A stretch of DNA of 64,000 nt, taken from positions 62,001-126,000 of the forward strand of contig NZ_NQMO01000001.1 of the NCBI RefSeq assembly GCF_002257645.1, read 5' to 3'. Both the position numbers and the translations under genes were made by a program. The stretch comes from Paenibacillus sp. XY044. Lineage in GTDB: Bacteria; Bacillota; Bacilli; Paenibacillales; Paenibacillaceae. Shown here piece after piece: positions 44,061-53,993 of the stretch (positions within the stretch are counted from its first letter, which is position 1; every line of letters starts with the position of its first letter). The notes beneath the pieces were generated by a model, which was given only the letters and a program-made list of their open reading frames with translations, made no database searches and was not told where the DNA came from.

Positions 44061-46382
44061 ATGAAATTCACGGACGGTTACTGGATGATCCGGGAAGGCT
44101 ACAACGTGCAAAATCCTGCGGATATCCGCGATATTACCCATACAAGCGACTCCATGACGGTTTTCGCGGCAACGAAGATCATTGCGACAAAGGGCGACAC
44201 GCTGAACGGAACGCTTCTGAAGGCCGATTTCAGCTCCCCGATGCCGGATGTCATCCGCGTCAAGCTGTTTCATCATAAAGGCAAGGTAAATAAAGGACCT
44301 GCGTTCGAATTGTTCCCAAGCGATACCGACGTGCAAATTTCGGTAGACGAGGAAACCGCGGTGCTGACCAGCGGCCAACTGAGCGTTCAAGTCAACCGCA
44401 AGCAGGGCTGGAACGTTGATTTCAATTATGCCGGCAAGCGGATTACCGGCAGCGGCTGGAGAGCGCCTGCCTATATTCAGGATCCGGATAAAAAAGCGTA
44501 CTACCGCGAGCAGCTTGACTTGGGCGTGGGCGAATACATCTACGGCCTTGGCGAACGCTTCACCCCGTTTGTGAAAAATGGCCAGGTGGTCGAAATCTGG
44601 AACGAGGACGGGGGGACAAGCAGCGAGCAGTCGTACAAGAACATTCCTTTTTACCTGTCCAACAAAGGCTATGGCGTGTTCGTCAACCATCCGGAAAAGG
44701 TATCCTACGAGATTGCTTCTGAAAACGTATCCAGGGTGCAGTTCAGTGTCGAAGGCGAATATCTGGAATACTTCATTATCGGCGGCGCCACGCCGAAGGA
44801 CGTGCTGGACAACTACACGAAGCTGACGGGTAAGCCTGCGCTTCCGCCGGCCTGGACGTTCGGTCTGTGGCTGACGACATCCTTTACGACGGATTACGAT
44901 GAAGCAACCGTCAACCATTTCGTGGACGGCATGGCCGAGCGCGATCTGCCGCTGTCCGTTTTCCATTTCGACTGCTTCTGGATGAAGGAATACCAGTGGT
45001 GCGATTTTGAATGGGACAAGGATATGTTCCCGGATCCGGAAGGCATGCTGAGACGGCTGAAAGACAAGGGACTGAAAATCTGTGCCTGGATCAACCCGTA
45101 CATTGCGGAAAAATCGTATTTGTTCAATGAGGGCATGGAGAACGGTTACCTGGTGAAAACGCCAGACGGTTCCGTGTGGCAGTGGGATTTGTGGCAGGCC
45201 GGCATGGGTCTGGTGGACTTCACGAATCCCGATGCGGTGAAATGGTACAAGAGCAAGCTAGAAGTGCTGATCGACCAGGGCGTCGACTGCTTTAAAACCG
45301 ACTTCGGTGAAAGAATCCCGACCAACGTCGTCTATTTCGACGGATCCGATCCGCAGAAAATGCACAACTACTATACCTTCCTGTACAACAAGGCGGTATT
45401 TGAAGTGCTGGAAGACAAGCTGGGCAAAGGGGAAGCGGCTCTGTTCGCCCGTTCGGCCACGGTCGGCGGCCAGCAGTTCCCGGTTCACTGGGGCGGCGAC
45501 TGCTCCGCGACGTACGAATCGATGGCGGAGACCGTCCGCGGCGGCCTGTCGCTAGGCCTGTCCGGCTTCGGCTTCTGGAGCCATGACATCAGCGGTTTTG
45601 AAAATACGGCTCCGCCGGATATTTACAAGCGCTGGGTGCAGTTTGGCCTGCTCTCATCCCACAGCCGCCTGCACGGCAGCACGTCGTACCGGGTGCCTTG
45701 GCTGTTTGACGAAGAGGCGGTCGACGTGGTGCGCAAGTTTACGAAGCTGAAATGCAGCATTATGCCTTACCTGTACAACTCGGCGGTGGAATCCACGGAA
45801 CGCGGACTGCCGATGATGAGAGCGATGATGCTGGAATATCCGCAGGATCCGACCTGCTTCACGCTGGACACGCAGTACATGCTGGGGGATTCGATTCTGG
45901 TGGCGCCGATCTTCAATAAAGAAGGCGACGTTCAGTACTACCTGCCGGAAGGCAAGTGGACGAACTACCTGACAGGCGAGGTGCTGGAAGGAAACCGCTG
46001 GTACAGCGAGAACCATGGATACATGACCCTGCCGATGATGATCAAGCCGAACACCCTTCTTGCGGTAGGCAAGGAAGATGGCAGACCGGACTACGATTAT
46101 GCCGACGGCGTCTCGCTGCATCTGTTCGAGCTCGGCGACGGTGCTGCGGCGCAGGCCGACCTCGTGAATACGCTGGCCGAACAAGAACTCAGCGTAACGG
46201 CATCCCGCAGCGGCAATGTCATTGAAGTGAAGGCCTCGGGTGCTGGCAAGCCCTGGACGTTTGTGCTCCGCGGCATCGGTGAAGTGGCGTCCGTGGATCA
46301 GGGAACGGCGGCAAGCGGCGAACACGGCGCAGTTATTACACCTGCTGCCGGCGCTTCTTCCGTCACCATCACGTTAAAGTAA
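44061..46382 (+). CDS. yicI: Alpha-xylosidase, GH31 (YicI type)
   Basis: 773 residues, almost exactly the length of E. coli YicI. The nucleophile lies in CFKTDFGERIP (Asp414) and the acid/base in VHWGGDCSATYES (Asp480); TFGLWLTTSFTTDYDE and HFDCFWM are characteristic of the alpha-xylosidase branch of GH31. It releases alpha-xylose from isoprimeverose and xyloglucan oligosaccharides in the cytoplasm; no signal peptide. AGGAGGG precedes the ATG. It is followed by a GH3 gene and an MFS transporter that would complete an uptake and degradation unit controlled by the divergent AraC protein. Confidence 0.95.
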   Translation: MKFTDGYWMIREGYNVQNPADIRDITHTSDSMTVFAATKIIATKGDTLNGTLLKADFSSPMPDVIRVKLFHHKGKVNKGPAFELFPSDTDVQISVDEETAVLTSGQLSVQVNRKQGWNVDFNYAGKRITGSGWRAPAYIQDPDKKAYYREQLDLGVGEYIYGLGERFTPFVKNGQVVEIWNEDGGTSSEQSYKNIPFYLSNKGYGVFVNHPEKVSYEIASENVSRVQFSVEGEYLEYFIIGGATPKDVLDNYTKLTGKPALPPAWTFGLWLTTSFTTDYDEATVNHFVDGMAERDLPLSVFHFDCFWMKEYQWCDFEWDKDMFPDPEGMLRRLKDKGLKICAWINPYIAEKSYLFNEGMENGYLVKTPDGSVWQWDLWQAGMGLVDFTNPDAVKWYKSKLEVLIDQGVDCFKTDFGERIPTNVVYFDGSDPQKMHNYYTFLYNKAVFEVLEDKLGKGEAALFARSATVGGQQFPVHWGGDCSATYESMAETVRGGLSLGLSGFGFWSHDISGFENTAPPDIYKRWVQFGLLSSHSRLHGSTSYRVPWLFDEEAVDVVRKFTKLKCSIMPYLYNSAVESTERGLPMMRAMMLEYPQDPTCFTLDTQYMLGDSILVAPIFNKEGDVQYYLPEGKWTNYLTGEVLEGNRWYSENHGYMTLPMMIKPNTLLAVGKEDGRPDYDYADGVSLHLFELGDGAAAQADLVNTLAEQELSVTASRSGNVIEVKASGAGKPWTFVLRGIGEVASVDQGTAASGEHGAVITPAAGASSVTITLK

Positions 46383-46414
46383 CCGGCTGCTGAAAGCAGC
46401 TTGTGGATTGAAAC

Positions 46415-46444
46415 CGGACCGCAGGTACTGCGGTCCGTTCTTTG
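46415..46444 (+). terminator. Terminator or attenuator between yicI and the GH3 gene
   Basis: Perfect 10-bp stem CGGACCGCAG/CTGCGGTCCG (46415-46424 with 46428-46437), short loop, then TTCTTTG; the T-run is weak, so partial readthrough into the GH3 gene is likely. A GCTGCT/AGCAGC stem (46386-46400) precedes it. Confidence 0.6.
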
Positions 46445-46523
46445 TATTCATGTCATGGGACATAACGGGGCGGTCTGTCCCTGTTTACTTCATCAATCTG
46501 TACATACTAAGGAGGCTCTACCG

Positions 46524-49379
46524 ATGCAGACATCCTTTACATCTTTACCTTTTTGGGATCACAGCCTTCCACTGGAGGAGCGGGTGGCCGATCTCGTCTC
46601 CCGTCTGACCACGGAGGAAAAGATAGCGCTGATACCTACCCGGCAGGCCGCCGTGGAGCGTTTGGGCATCCCGGCTTATAACGTGGGCGGGGAAGCTGCC
46701 CATGGCGTCGCCTGGATCGGCGAAGCCACGGTGTTCCCGCAGCCCATTGGGCTGGCTTGCAGCTGGGATGAGGCGTTGATGCAGAAAGTCGGTTCGGCCA
46801 TCGGGGATGAAGCGCGAGTGTTTCACCACCGGCACCCGCAGCGGCACGGCCTGACCTTGTGGGCTCCAACCGTGGATTTGGAGCGCGACCCGAGATGGGG
46901 ACGGACCGAGGAAGCCTACGGGGAAGATCCGCATTTAACGGGCAAACTGGCTTCATCGCTGGTTCGCGGGATGCAGGGCGACCATCCGTTTTACCTGAAG
47001 ATGGTGGCGACCTTGAAGCATTTTTTTGCCAACAATAACGAAGTGGACCGGCTGACGTTCTCCTCCAGCATCGATCCGCGCAACATGCATGAATATTATT
47101 TGAAAGCTTTTGAAAAGCCGTTTACCGAAGGCGGCGCTTACTCCATGATGACGGCATACAACTCGATCAACGGTACCCCGGCGATTGAAAGCCCTTACGT
47201 CAAGCGGTTTGTCAAAGGCGAGTGGAAAATGCCCGGGTTTATCGTGTGCGATGGTGGCGACCTGTCCCAGACGGTCGACTATCACAAGTATCATCAAACC
47301 CACGCCCAGTCCGTGGCGGGGGCGCTCAAGGCCGGCGTCGACTGCTTGACTGACGAAGTGGATCTGGTCATCGGAGCCGTCCGGGAAGCGTTGGGGCAAG
47401 GGCTTATCGCTGAAGCGGATCTGGATCTGGCCATTCGCAACATTTTCAGAGTGCGGATGAAGCTGGGGCAGTTTGATCCGCCTGAGCTGAATCCTTACGC
47501 TTCCATTCCGAAAGAGGCGCTGATGTCGCCGGACCACGCGGAACTGTCGCTTCAGGCGGCTAAGAAATCCGTAGTTCTGCTGAAAAATGAAGGGAACCTG
47601 CTTCCCCTGGACAAGAAACGGAAAGTATCCGTGATTGGACCGCTCGGCAATGCCGTCTATACGGATTGGTACAGCGGAACGCTTCCTTATGCCGTCACGC
47701 CTTATCAGGGTATTGCCGCCAAATTGCCGGAACAGGTCGTTCCGTATGCCGACGGTGATGATGTCGTCAAGCTCAAGCAGGCAGGCAATGGATGGAGCGT
47801 CGTGCCGGGTGCGGATTCGGATCGGCTGCTGACGACGGTGCCGCAGGGAGAACGGGAAGAAGACCAGCTGTTCCGCCACAGGGACTGGGGATACGGCAGC
47901 CATACGTTTCAATCGGTGAACAGTGGTTTGTATGTGACCGAAGACGAGAACCATATGCTGCGGGCTTCTTCGGAGCGGATATGGGGCTGGTTCGTCAAAG
48001 AAGTGCTGCGTCTCGGCGACCGGAAAGACGGCACCTTTGCTTTGAAAACCTGGAACGACCGTTATGTCGGAGTAGTGACGGACGAGTGGGGACAGGCTGT
48101 TCTTCAAAGCGAGGAAGACACATCGGCGGACGAAGCGCAGCCTTTTGCCAAAGAAACCGTCAAGGATGGACTGGATGAAGCGGTTCGAATAGCGAAAGAA
48201 AGTGATACGGCCATCGTCATCATCGGCAACAATCCGTTCGTCAACGGCAAAGAAGAGGTGGACCGCCCGGGAATCGGGCTCCCTGAGGCCCAGGGCAGAC
48301 TGGTCCGGGAAGTTTGCCGGGCCAATCCGCGAACGGTCGTCGTCATCGTGGGCAGTTATCCGTTTGCGCTCGGCGACATCGCCGACATCGCTCCAGCGAT
48401 CCTGTTCACTTCCCATGCCGGACAGGAGCTCGGCAATGCGCTCGCCGACGTGCTGTTCGGCGACGAGAACCCGGGCGGGCGTTTGAATATGACCTGGTAT
48501 GAAAGCGAAGACCAGCTGCCTGATTTTCTGGACTACGACATTATCAAGGGCCGCCGCACCTATATGTACTTTGAAGGCAAGCCGTTGTATCCTTTCGGAC
48601 ATGGCCTTTCGTATACAGACTTTAAATACAGCGATCTTTCGCTTGTATCCGCTGAGGTTCAGGCCGGCGGCTTGATTCAGGCCAGCGTGCAGGTGACTAA
48701 TACGGGAAGCGTCACTGGCGATGAAGTGGTACAGTTGTATGTTAAAAGCGGATCATCGCGCGTGAAGATGCCTAGAAAACAGCTGCAAGGGTTTAAGCGC
48801 ATCACGCTTGCTCCCGGGGAGAGCCAAACGGTCAGCTTTGAGCTGCCGGTCTCGGAGCTTGCGGTATGGGACGTAACTCGCGACCGGTTCTGCGTCCAAT
48901 CCGGCACGTATGAGCTCATGGTGGGAGCCTCCTCCGATGACATCCGGCTTGCGTCGGTTATTCGGGTCGACGGGGAAACGATTCCTAACCGGGATCTCAG
49001 CCTGACTACGTTTGCCGAAAATTACGACGATTATGAAGGCATCGTTCTGGATGAATGCCTGGAGGGAAGAACTGCGGTCCGGACAGCTCAAGGAAAGCAG
49101 GGGTGGATTGCTTTTCATGATGCGGAATTCAATAGGGAGGCGTACAGTGCGCTGCTGCGGGTTAGCGGGGGAACGAATGGCGGGGGCATCTCGATCCGAA
49201 TCGGATCGCCGGAAGGAATGGATACCGCCAAATTGGCGGTTCAAGCCGGAGATTCCCAGCGCTTCGACAACGCCGCGGTTTCGGTACGGATCCCATCCGG
49301 GGTTCATTCCATTTATTTGTGCCTGGAAGGCACTGTCCGCATCAGCCGATTTTCTTTTGAGCCGGGGCAGAATCTTTAA
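46524..49379 (+). CDS. GH3 glycoside hydrolase (beta-xylosidase/beta-glucosidase-like) with beta-trefoil-like insert and C-terminal CBM
   Basis: 951 residues. The N-terminal barrel has LWAPTVDLERDPRWGRTEEAYGEDP and KHFFANN (substrate-binding), with the nucleophile probably in IVCDGGDL (Asp243). A segment at about 425-545 (FQSVNSGLYVTEDEN...LKTWNDRYVGVVTDEWG) looks like a fascin/trefoil domain inserted in the alpha/beta sandwich. FGHGLSYTDFKYS opens a fibronectin-III-like domain, and 820-951 resembles a CBM6-type sandwich. No signal peptide, so cytoplasmic. Neighbouring yicI suggests xylose- or glucose-containing oligosaccharides. ATG 46524 has AAGGAGG upstream. Confidence 0.88.
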   Translation: MQTSFTSLPFWDHSLPLEERVADLVSRLTTEEKIALIPTRQAAVERLGIPAYNVGGEAAHGVAWIGEATVFPQPIGLACSWDEALMQKVGSAIGDEARVFHHRHPQRHGLTLWAPTVDLERDPRWGRTEEAYGEDPHLTGKLASSLVRGMQGDHPFYLKMVATLKHFFANNNEVDRLTFSSSIDPRNMHEYYLKAFEKPFTEGGAYSMMTAYNSINGTPAIESPYVKRFVKGEWKMPGFIVCDGGDLSQTVDYHKYHQTHAQSVAGALKAGVDCLTDEVDLVIGAVREALGQGLIAEADLDLAIRNIFRVRMKLGQFDPPELNPYASIPKEALMSPDHAELSLQAAKKSVVLLKNEGNLLPLDKKRKVSVIGPLGNAVYTDWYSGTLPYAVTPYQGIAAKLPEQVVPYADGDDVVKLKQAGNGWSVVPGADSDRLLTTVPQGEREEDQLFRHRDWGYGSHTFQSVNSGLYVTEDENHMLRASSERIWGWFVKEVLRLGDRKDGTFALKTWNDRYVGVVTDEWGQAVLQSEEDTSADEAQPFAKETVKDGLDEAVRIAKESDTAIVIIGNNPFVNGKEEVDRPGIGLPEAQGRLVREVCRANPRTVVVIVGSYPFALGDIADIAPAILFTSHAGQELGNALADVLFGDENPGGRLNMTWYESEDQLPDFLDYDIIKGRRTYMYFEGKPLYPFGHGLSYTDFKYSDLSLVSAEVQAGGLIQASVQVTNTGSVTGDEVVQLYVKSGSSRVKMPRKQLQGFKRITLAPGESQTVSFELPVSELAVWDVTRDRFCVQSGTYELMVGASSDDIRLASVIRVDGETIPNRDLSLTTFAENYDDYEGIVLDECLEGRTAVRTAQGKQGWIAFHDAEFNREAYSALLRVSGGTNGGGISIRIGSPEGMDTAKLAVQAGDSQRFDNAAVSVRIPSGVHSIYLCLEGTVRISRFSFEPGQNL

Positions 49380-49492
49380 GTCGAGTCAGCGGGATGGAAT
49401 TACCATGCCTGAACTGGGAGCGCATGCATATCCATGGATGAAAAGAACCACAATATAACGTGATTATCATCGAACGTAAAGGTGGTCTCGTC

Positions 49493-50776
49493 ATGGAAGA
49501 CAAAAAATGGGATCTGGTGGCGCTTGCCTCGATACCGCTCATTATGACGCTTGGCAACTCCATGTTAATTCCCATTTTGCCGGAGATATCGCAAAAGCTT
49601 CACGTCGGCGCTTTTCAGGTCAGTATGCTGATCACGGTGTTTGGCGTTGTGGCGATCCTGCTGATTCCGATTGCCGGGTATTTATCAGACCGGTTCGGAC
49701 GCAAAACCGTCATTATTCCCAGCTTGATCATTGCCGCAGCGGGAGGAGCGATTTCGGGGGCAGCCGCCTGGTGGACGAGCGGAGGCACCGCGTACTGGAT
49801 CATTCTCGGGGGCAGGTTCCTGCAAGGCATCGGGGCAGCGGGGGCTTTCCCCATCGTGCTTCCGCTTGTGGGCGATATGTTTGATGATGAAGACGATGTC
49901 AGCAAAAGCTTGGGGATCATTGAAACCTCGAATACATTCGGCAAGGTGGTCAGTCCGATTCTCGGTTCTGCGCTGGCTCTGATGGTGTGGTTTCTTCCTT
50001 TTCTCGCGATTCCCGTTCTCTGCATCATTTCGTTGATCATGGTAGCTTTTTTAGTGAAGACCCCAAAGAAGAAAAACGAGAACAAAACTTCAATCAAAGA
50101 TTTTTTGTCGGACACCAAAGATATTTTGCATGAAAAAGGCCGATGGTTGTATGCCATTTTCGCGATTGGCGGAATCAGCATGTTCATAACGTTCGGCGTG
50201 CTGTTTTATTTGTCGGAGACGCTGGAGAGCAAGTACGGCATGCATGGAATCGTGAAAGGTCTGGTACTCGCAATACCACTCGCGGTGTTATGCCTCGCAT
50301 CGTTTATCGCCGGCAAAGTGATCGGCAAAAACAAAAAGCGGATGAAATGGACCGGTTTTGCGGGCATGGTGCTGCTGACAGCCGGTCTGGTCATCGCGGG
50401 ATTCAGCAGCCAGATCGTTTTTCTCATAACATTCTTCGCAATCAGTGGAGCAGGCATCGGCACCGCGCTTCCATGCATGGATGCCCTGATCACGGAAGGC
50501 ATTGAACAAAAACAGCGCGGAACGATCACCTCCCTGTACAGCAGCATGAGGTACATCGGGGTGTCGCTTGGCCCGCCGGTCGTATCCCTGCTGATGAAAA
50601 GCTCCCACTGGATTCTCTTCGGGACGATGGCGGTGGTGGGGGCGATTGGCGTCCTGCTTACGCTGCTGGCCGTGAAACCGAAGGAAAACACGAGCAAACC
50701 GGAGGATTCGAGCCGCAGAACCCGGGGCACGGGACGGCGGGGAATCGGGATGAGAAGAAGGATAAGGGCGCGCTGA
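49493..50776 (+). CDS. MFS transporter, drug/sugar H+ antiporter type
   Basis: 427 residues with 12 or more membrane helices. YLSDRFGRKTVIIPSL (about 64-79) is the loop 2-3 MFS signature and GGRFLQGIGAAGAFPIVLPL is motif B-like; the C-terminal half has EQKQRGTITSLYSSMRYIGVSLGP. Substrate unknown; resemblance is to Bacillota multidrug-like antiporters. AAAGGTGGT precedes ATG 49493. The end of the protein is an unusual Arg-rich tail (RRTRGTGRRGIGMRRRIRAR); in the alternative frame the same DNA reads EPQNPGHGTAGNRDEKKDKG, so a late frameshift is possible. Confidence 0.85.
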   Translation: MEDKKWDLVALASIPLIMTLGNSMLIPILPEISQKLHVGAFQVSMLITVFGVVAILLIPIAGYLSDRFGRKTVIIPSLIIAAAGGAISGAAAWWTSGGTAYWIILGGRFLQGIGAAGAFPIVLPLVGDMFDDEDDVSKSLGIIETSNTFGKVVSPILGSALALMVWFLPFLAIPVLCIISLIMVAFLVKTPKKKNENKTSIKDFLSDTKDILHEKGRWLYAIFAIGGISMFITFGVLFYLSETLESKYGMHGIVKGLVLAIPLAVLCLASFIAGKVIGKNKKRMKWTGFAGMVLLTAGLVIAGFSSQIVFLITFFAISGAGIGTALPCMDALITEGIEQKQRGTITSLYSSMRYIGVSLGPPVVSLLMKSSHWILFGTMAVVGAIGVLLTLLAVKPKENTSKPEDSSRRTRGTGRRGIGMRRRIRAR

Positions 50777-50922
50777 GGAACCGGTTGAAATTTTTAAAAT
50801 TAAATAGGGTTCATGCCTGGCGAAGCAAACGCGGCGGGTTCGAAAAATGTTTGGATTTTTCGGATCTGCTGCGTTTTTATTTGTCTTTACATAAAAAAGG
50901 GGTATAAAAGCAAAGGTTAATC

Positions 50923-50931
50923 TGCTATAAT
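50923..50931 (+). promoter_or_regulatory. Extended -10 promoter of the rhamnose-lactate operon
   Basis: TGCTATAAT (TGn plus perfect -10), with only a poor -35, 60 nt before the rhaEW start. An A/C-rich stretch of ACAAA-type repeats (50940-50966) follows, a possible regulator site. Confidence 0.55.
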
Positions 50932-50990
50932 CAAACCAATACAAATATAAACAAACAAAAACAAAGAACTTATTGGAGGTCGTCCTTACA

Positions 50991-53060
50991 ATGGTACAAA
51001 ATCGATGGAATTCCGATGAAGCTTCCCGGCAGAAAGCCGGCGTCGACCAGCTGGTGTACCGGTCCAATCTGATCGGCAGTGACCGCAGCGTATGCAACTG
51101 GGGCGGAGGCAATACGTCGCTCAAGACGGTGGAGCAGGATTTTCGCGGCCGTGACGTGGAGGTCATGTGGGTAAAAGGGAGCGGTTCGGACCTGGCCACG
51201 ATGAAGGCGCAGCATTTTACCGGCCTGCGGATTGAAGATATTCGTCCTTTGATCGAGCGTGACGAAATGTCGGATGAGGAGATGGTGGCTTACCTGTCGC
51301 ACTGCATGATCGACAGCAAGCATCCGAGAGCATCGATCGAGACGCTGCTGCACGCGTTCCTTCCGTATCCGCATGTCGACCATACCCATCCGGATGCGAT
51401 TATCAGCTTGTGCTGCGCGGATAACGGCAAAGAAATCGCCGAAGAGATCTACGGGGATTCCTTCGTATGGGTGCCGTATATCCGTCCAGGATTTACGCTG
51501 TCGAAAATGATCGCCGAAGGCGTCCGGAACAATCCGAATGCACAGCTGGTGCTGATGGAGAAGCACGGTCTGGTGACATGGGGCCAGACGTCCGAGGAAT
51601 CCTACAACCAGACGATCGCCATGATCCAAAAAGCGGAAGCGTATATTGCCGCAAAGGTACAGGAGGACGAGGTTTTCGGCGGGCAAAAGAACGCGCCTTT
51701 GGCGCCGGAGAAGCGCAAATCCCTACTGTCCGAAGTGCTGCCTGTCATTCGCGGAGCGGTCAGCGACAGCAAAAAAATGATCGTTACTTACGACGATGCC
51801 GAAGACGTGCTGGAGTTCGTGAACAGCCGTGACGCGAAGGAACTCTCCCAGGTGGGAGCAGCCTGTCCGGATCACCTGGTGCATACGAAGCGGGTTCCGC
51901 TGTATATCGACTGGGATCCGGCAAGCGGTGATGTCGAATCCCTCAAAGCGGCGGTGCGTCAAGGGGTCGAAGCGTATAAGGAAGAATACAAAGCCTATTT
52001 TGAACGGAACAAAAACGACGGAGATGTCATGTCCGAAGCGGCTCCGCGCGTCATCCTCATTCCGGGGATCGGCATGGTCAACACCGGCAAGAGCCTGGAT
52101 ATGGCGGGAGTCAGCGGCGCGCTGTACCACCGGGCGATCGCGGTCATGAAAGGTTCTACGGCGCTGGGACAATTCGTATCCTTAAGCGAGAACGAATCCT
52201 ACAACGTGGAATATTGGCCGCTTGAGCTTTACAAGCTGTCCTTGGCACCGGCGGAAGCGGAGTTCTCCCGCAAGGTCGCCTTCATTACCGGCGGCGCAGG
52301 CGGCATCGGCAGCGAAACGGCGCGCCGCTTCGTGTCGGAAGGAGCTCATGTCGTTCTGGCCGACCTGAACCTGGAAGGCGCGGAGAAGGTAGCAGCCGAA
52401 ATCAACGCCCAGTACGGTGCAGGCCGGGCTAAGGCCGTGAAGATGGACGTGACCCAGGAGGACATGGTCAGGGATGCCCTAGCCGAAACGGCATTGACCT
52501 ATGGCGGCGTGGACATCATCGTCAACAATGCCGGTCTGGCGACCTCGAGTCCGTTTGACGAAACCTCCCTGAAGGAATGGAATCTGAACATCAACGTCCT
52601 CGGCACGGGTTACTTCCTTGTGGCCAGAGAAGCGTTCAAGCAGATGAAGGAGCAGGGAATCGGCGGCAGCATGGTTTTTGTCGGCTCCAAAAATTCGGTC
52701 TATGCCGGCAAGAACGTTACGGCTTACAGTTCCGTCAAGGCGCTGGAAGCCCACCTGGCCCGCTGCATTGCGGCTGAGGGCGGAGAATACGGCATCCGTG
52801 TCAACACGATTCTGCCGGATGCGATTCTGCAGGGATCGGCCATCTGGAACTCCAACTGGCGGAACGAACGGGCCGCTGCCTACGGCATCGAGCCTGATCA
52901 GCTGGAAGAGCATTACCGCAAGAGAACGACGCTGCTGGTCAACATTTATCCGAAGGATGTGGCCGAAGGGATCGCCTACTTCGCCTCTTCCAAGTCGGAG
53001 AAGACGACCGGCTGCATGCTGACGATCGACGGCGGCGTACCGGCGGCATTTACCCGGTAG
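50991..53060 (+). CDS. rhaEW: Bifunctional rhamnulose-1-phosphate aldolase / L-lactaldehyde dehydrogenase
   Basis: 689 residues. The N-terminal class II aldolase domain has VCNWGGGNTSLK, VDHTHPDA and MEKHGLVTWG, with zinc-binding histidines. From about residue 427 a short-chain dehydrogenase domain begins with FITGGAGGIGSE and continues with VNNAGLA and the catalytic YSSVK. It splits rhamnulose-1-phosphate to DHAP and L-lactaldehyde, then oxidises lactaldehyde to L-lactate. B. subtilis YuxG/RhaEW has the same fusion. LutABC follows, which can oxidise the lactate. GGAGGT lies 10 nt before the ATG. Confidence 0.93.
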   Translation: MVQNRWNSDEASRQKAGVDQLVYRSNLIGSDRSVCNWGGGNTSLKTVEQDFRGRDVEVMWVKGSGSDLATMKAQHFTGLRIEDIRPLIERDEMSDEEMVAYLSHCMIDSKHPRASIETLLHAFLPYPHVDHTHPDAIISLCCADNGKEIAEEIYGDSFVWVPYIRPGFTLSKMIAEGVRNNPNAQLVLMEKHGLVTWGQTSEESYNQTIAMIQKAEAYIAAKVQEDEVFGGQKNAPLAPEKRKSLLSEVLPVIRGAVSDSKKMIVTYDDAEDVLEFVNSRDAKELSQVGAACPDHLVHTKRVPLYIDWDPASGDVESLKAAVRQGVEAYKEEYKAYFERNKNDGDVMSEAAPRVILIPGIGMVNTGKSLDMAGVSGALYHRAIAVMKGSTALGQFVSLSENESYNVEYWPLELYKLSLAPAEAEFSRKVAFITGGAGGIGSETARRFVSEGAHVVLADLNLEGAEKVAAEINAQYGAGRAKAVKMDVTQEDMVRDALAETALTYGGVDIIVNNAGLATSSPFDETSLKEWNLNINVLGTGYFLVAREAFKQMKEQGIGGSMVFVGSKNSVYAGKNVTAYSSVKALEAHLARCIAAEGGEYGIRVNTILPDAILQGSAIWNSNWRNERAAAYGIEPDQLEEHYRKRTTLLVNIYPKDVAEGIAYFASSKSEKTTGCMLTIDGGVPAAFTR

Positions 53061-53243
53061 GCAAGCGGTTTTACGGGAAACTGGCGCAGATTGAACGTCT
53101 GATAAGGGGAGCAGGATCCGGCTGAACAAGCATGTTTGGCAGGGGCCGCTCCCTCTCTTGCCATAACACACGGCAGACACCGGCGGATTGCCGGCGCCCT
53201 GTCAGACATTTTGAATGTTAAACCGCAAAGGAGGTACTACACC

Positions 53244-53993
53244 GTGAAGGTTTCGCTATTCATTACCTGCATCAGCGACGCGCTGTTTCCGCCCATCGGT
53301 GAAGCGATGGCCCGTTTGCTGGCGCGGTACGGCGTCCGGCTTGATTTTCCGCAAGTACAGACCTGCTGCGGCCAGCCGGCCTTTAACAGCGGCTATTGGG
53401 ATGAAGCCAGAGCTTCGGCGCGGACGATTTTGGAAGCGTTTGACGACAGCGATTTTGTGATCGCCCCTTCGGGCTCCTGCACCGGCATGATCCATCATTA
53501 TTACCCCAAGCTGTTTGAACATGAGCCTCTGTTTCTGGAGAAAGCGCTGGCACTTAAGGAGAAGACCTACGAGTTCACGCAATTTCTCGTCCAGGTGCTG
53601 GGTGTAACGGATGTGGGGGCCGTTTTCCCCCATAGAGTCACCTATCATCCATCCTGCCACGGCTCACGGCTGCTCGGGATCAAAGACGAGCCGATGCAGC
53701 TGATGGCCAGCGTGCAGGGTATGGAGCTGATTCCGCTTCCTTATGCGGAAGACTGCTGCGGCTTCGGCGGGACGTTCGCCATCAAAATGAGCGACATTTC
53801 GGGAGCAATGGTCGAGGAGAAAACCCAGCATGTGCTGGAAACGGAGGCCGAGGTGCTGGTCGGGCTGGACATGGGCTGCCTGCTCAACATCGGCGGCAAT
53901 CTGCATTTTCAGGGCAAGCCGGTCCGGGTCATGCATCTGGCTGAACTGCTGTATGAGGGAGTGATGCATCGTGAGCAAGCCGCAGGGGTCTAG
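53244..53993 (+). CDS. lutA: L-lactate oxidation iron-sulfur subunit LutA
   Basis: 249 residues. Two CCG domains: TCCGQPAFNSGYWDEAR (about 35-51) and EDCCGFGGTFA (about 170-180), with YHPSCHGSRLLG between; such cysteine-rich motifs hold an iron-sulfur cluster. With LutB and LutC it forms a cytoplasmic L-lactate dehydrogenase that makes pyruvate. The start is GTG with AAAGGAGGT upstream; the first 36 codons of the longer frame lack family resemblance. The 183-nt gap after rhaEW holds no obvious terminator, so cotranscription is likely. LutA overlaps lutB by 23 nt. Confidence 0.93.
   Translation: MKVSLFITCISDALFPPIGEAMARLLARYGVRLDFPQVQTCCGQPAFNSGYWDEARASARTILEAFDDSDFVIAPSGSCTGMIHHYYPKLFEHEPLFLEKALALKEKTYEFTQFLVQVLGVTDVGAVFPHRVTYHPSCHGSRLLGIKDEPMQLMASVQGMELIPLPYAEDCCGFGGTFAIKMSDISGAMVEEKTQHVLETEAEVLVGLDMGCLLNIGGNLHFQGKPVRVMHLAELLYEGVMHREQAAGV

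Noticed and set aside
46953..48602. 549-codon minus-strand open frame under the GH3 gene
   Set aside because: Antisense shadow of a well-supported gene; no ribosome-binding site or recognisable domain.
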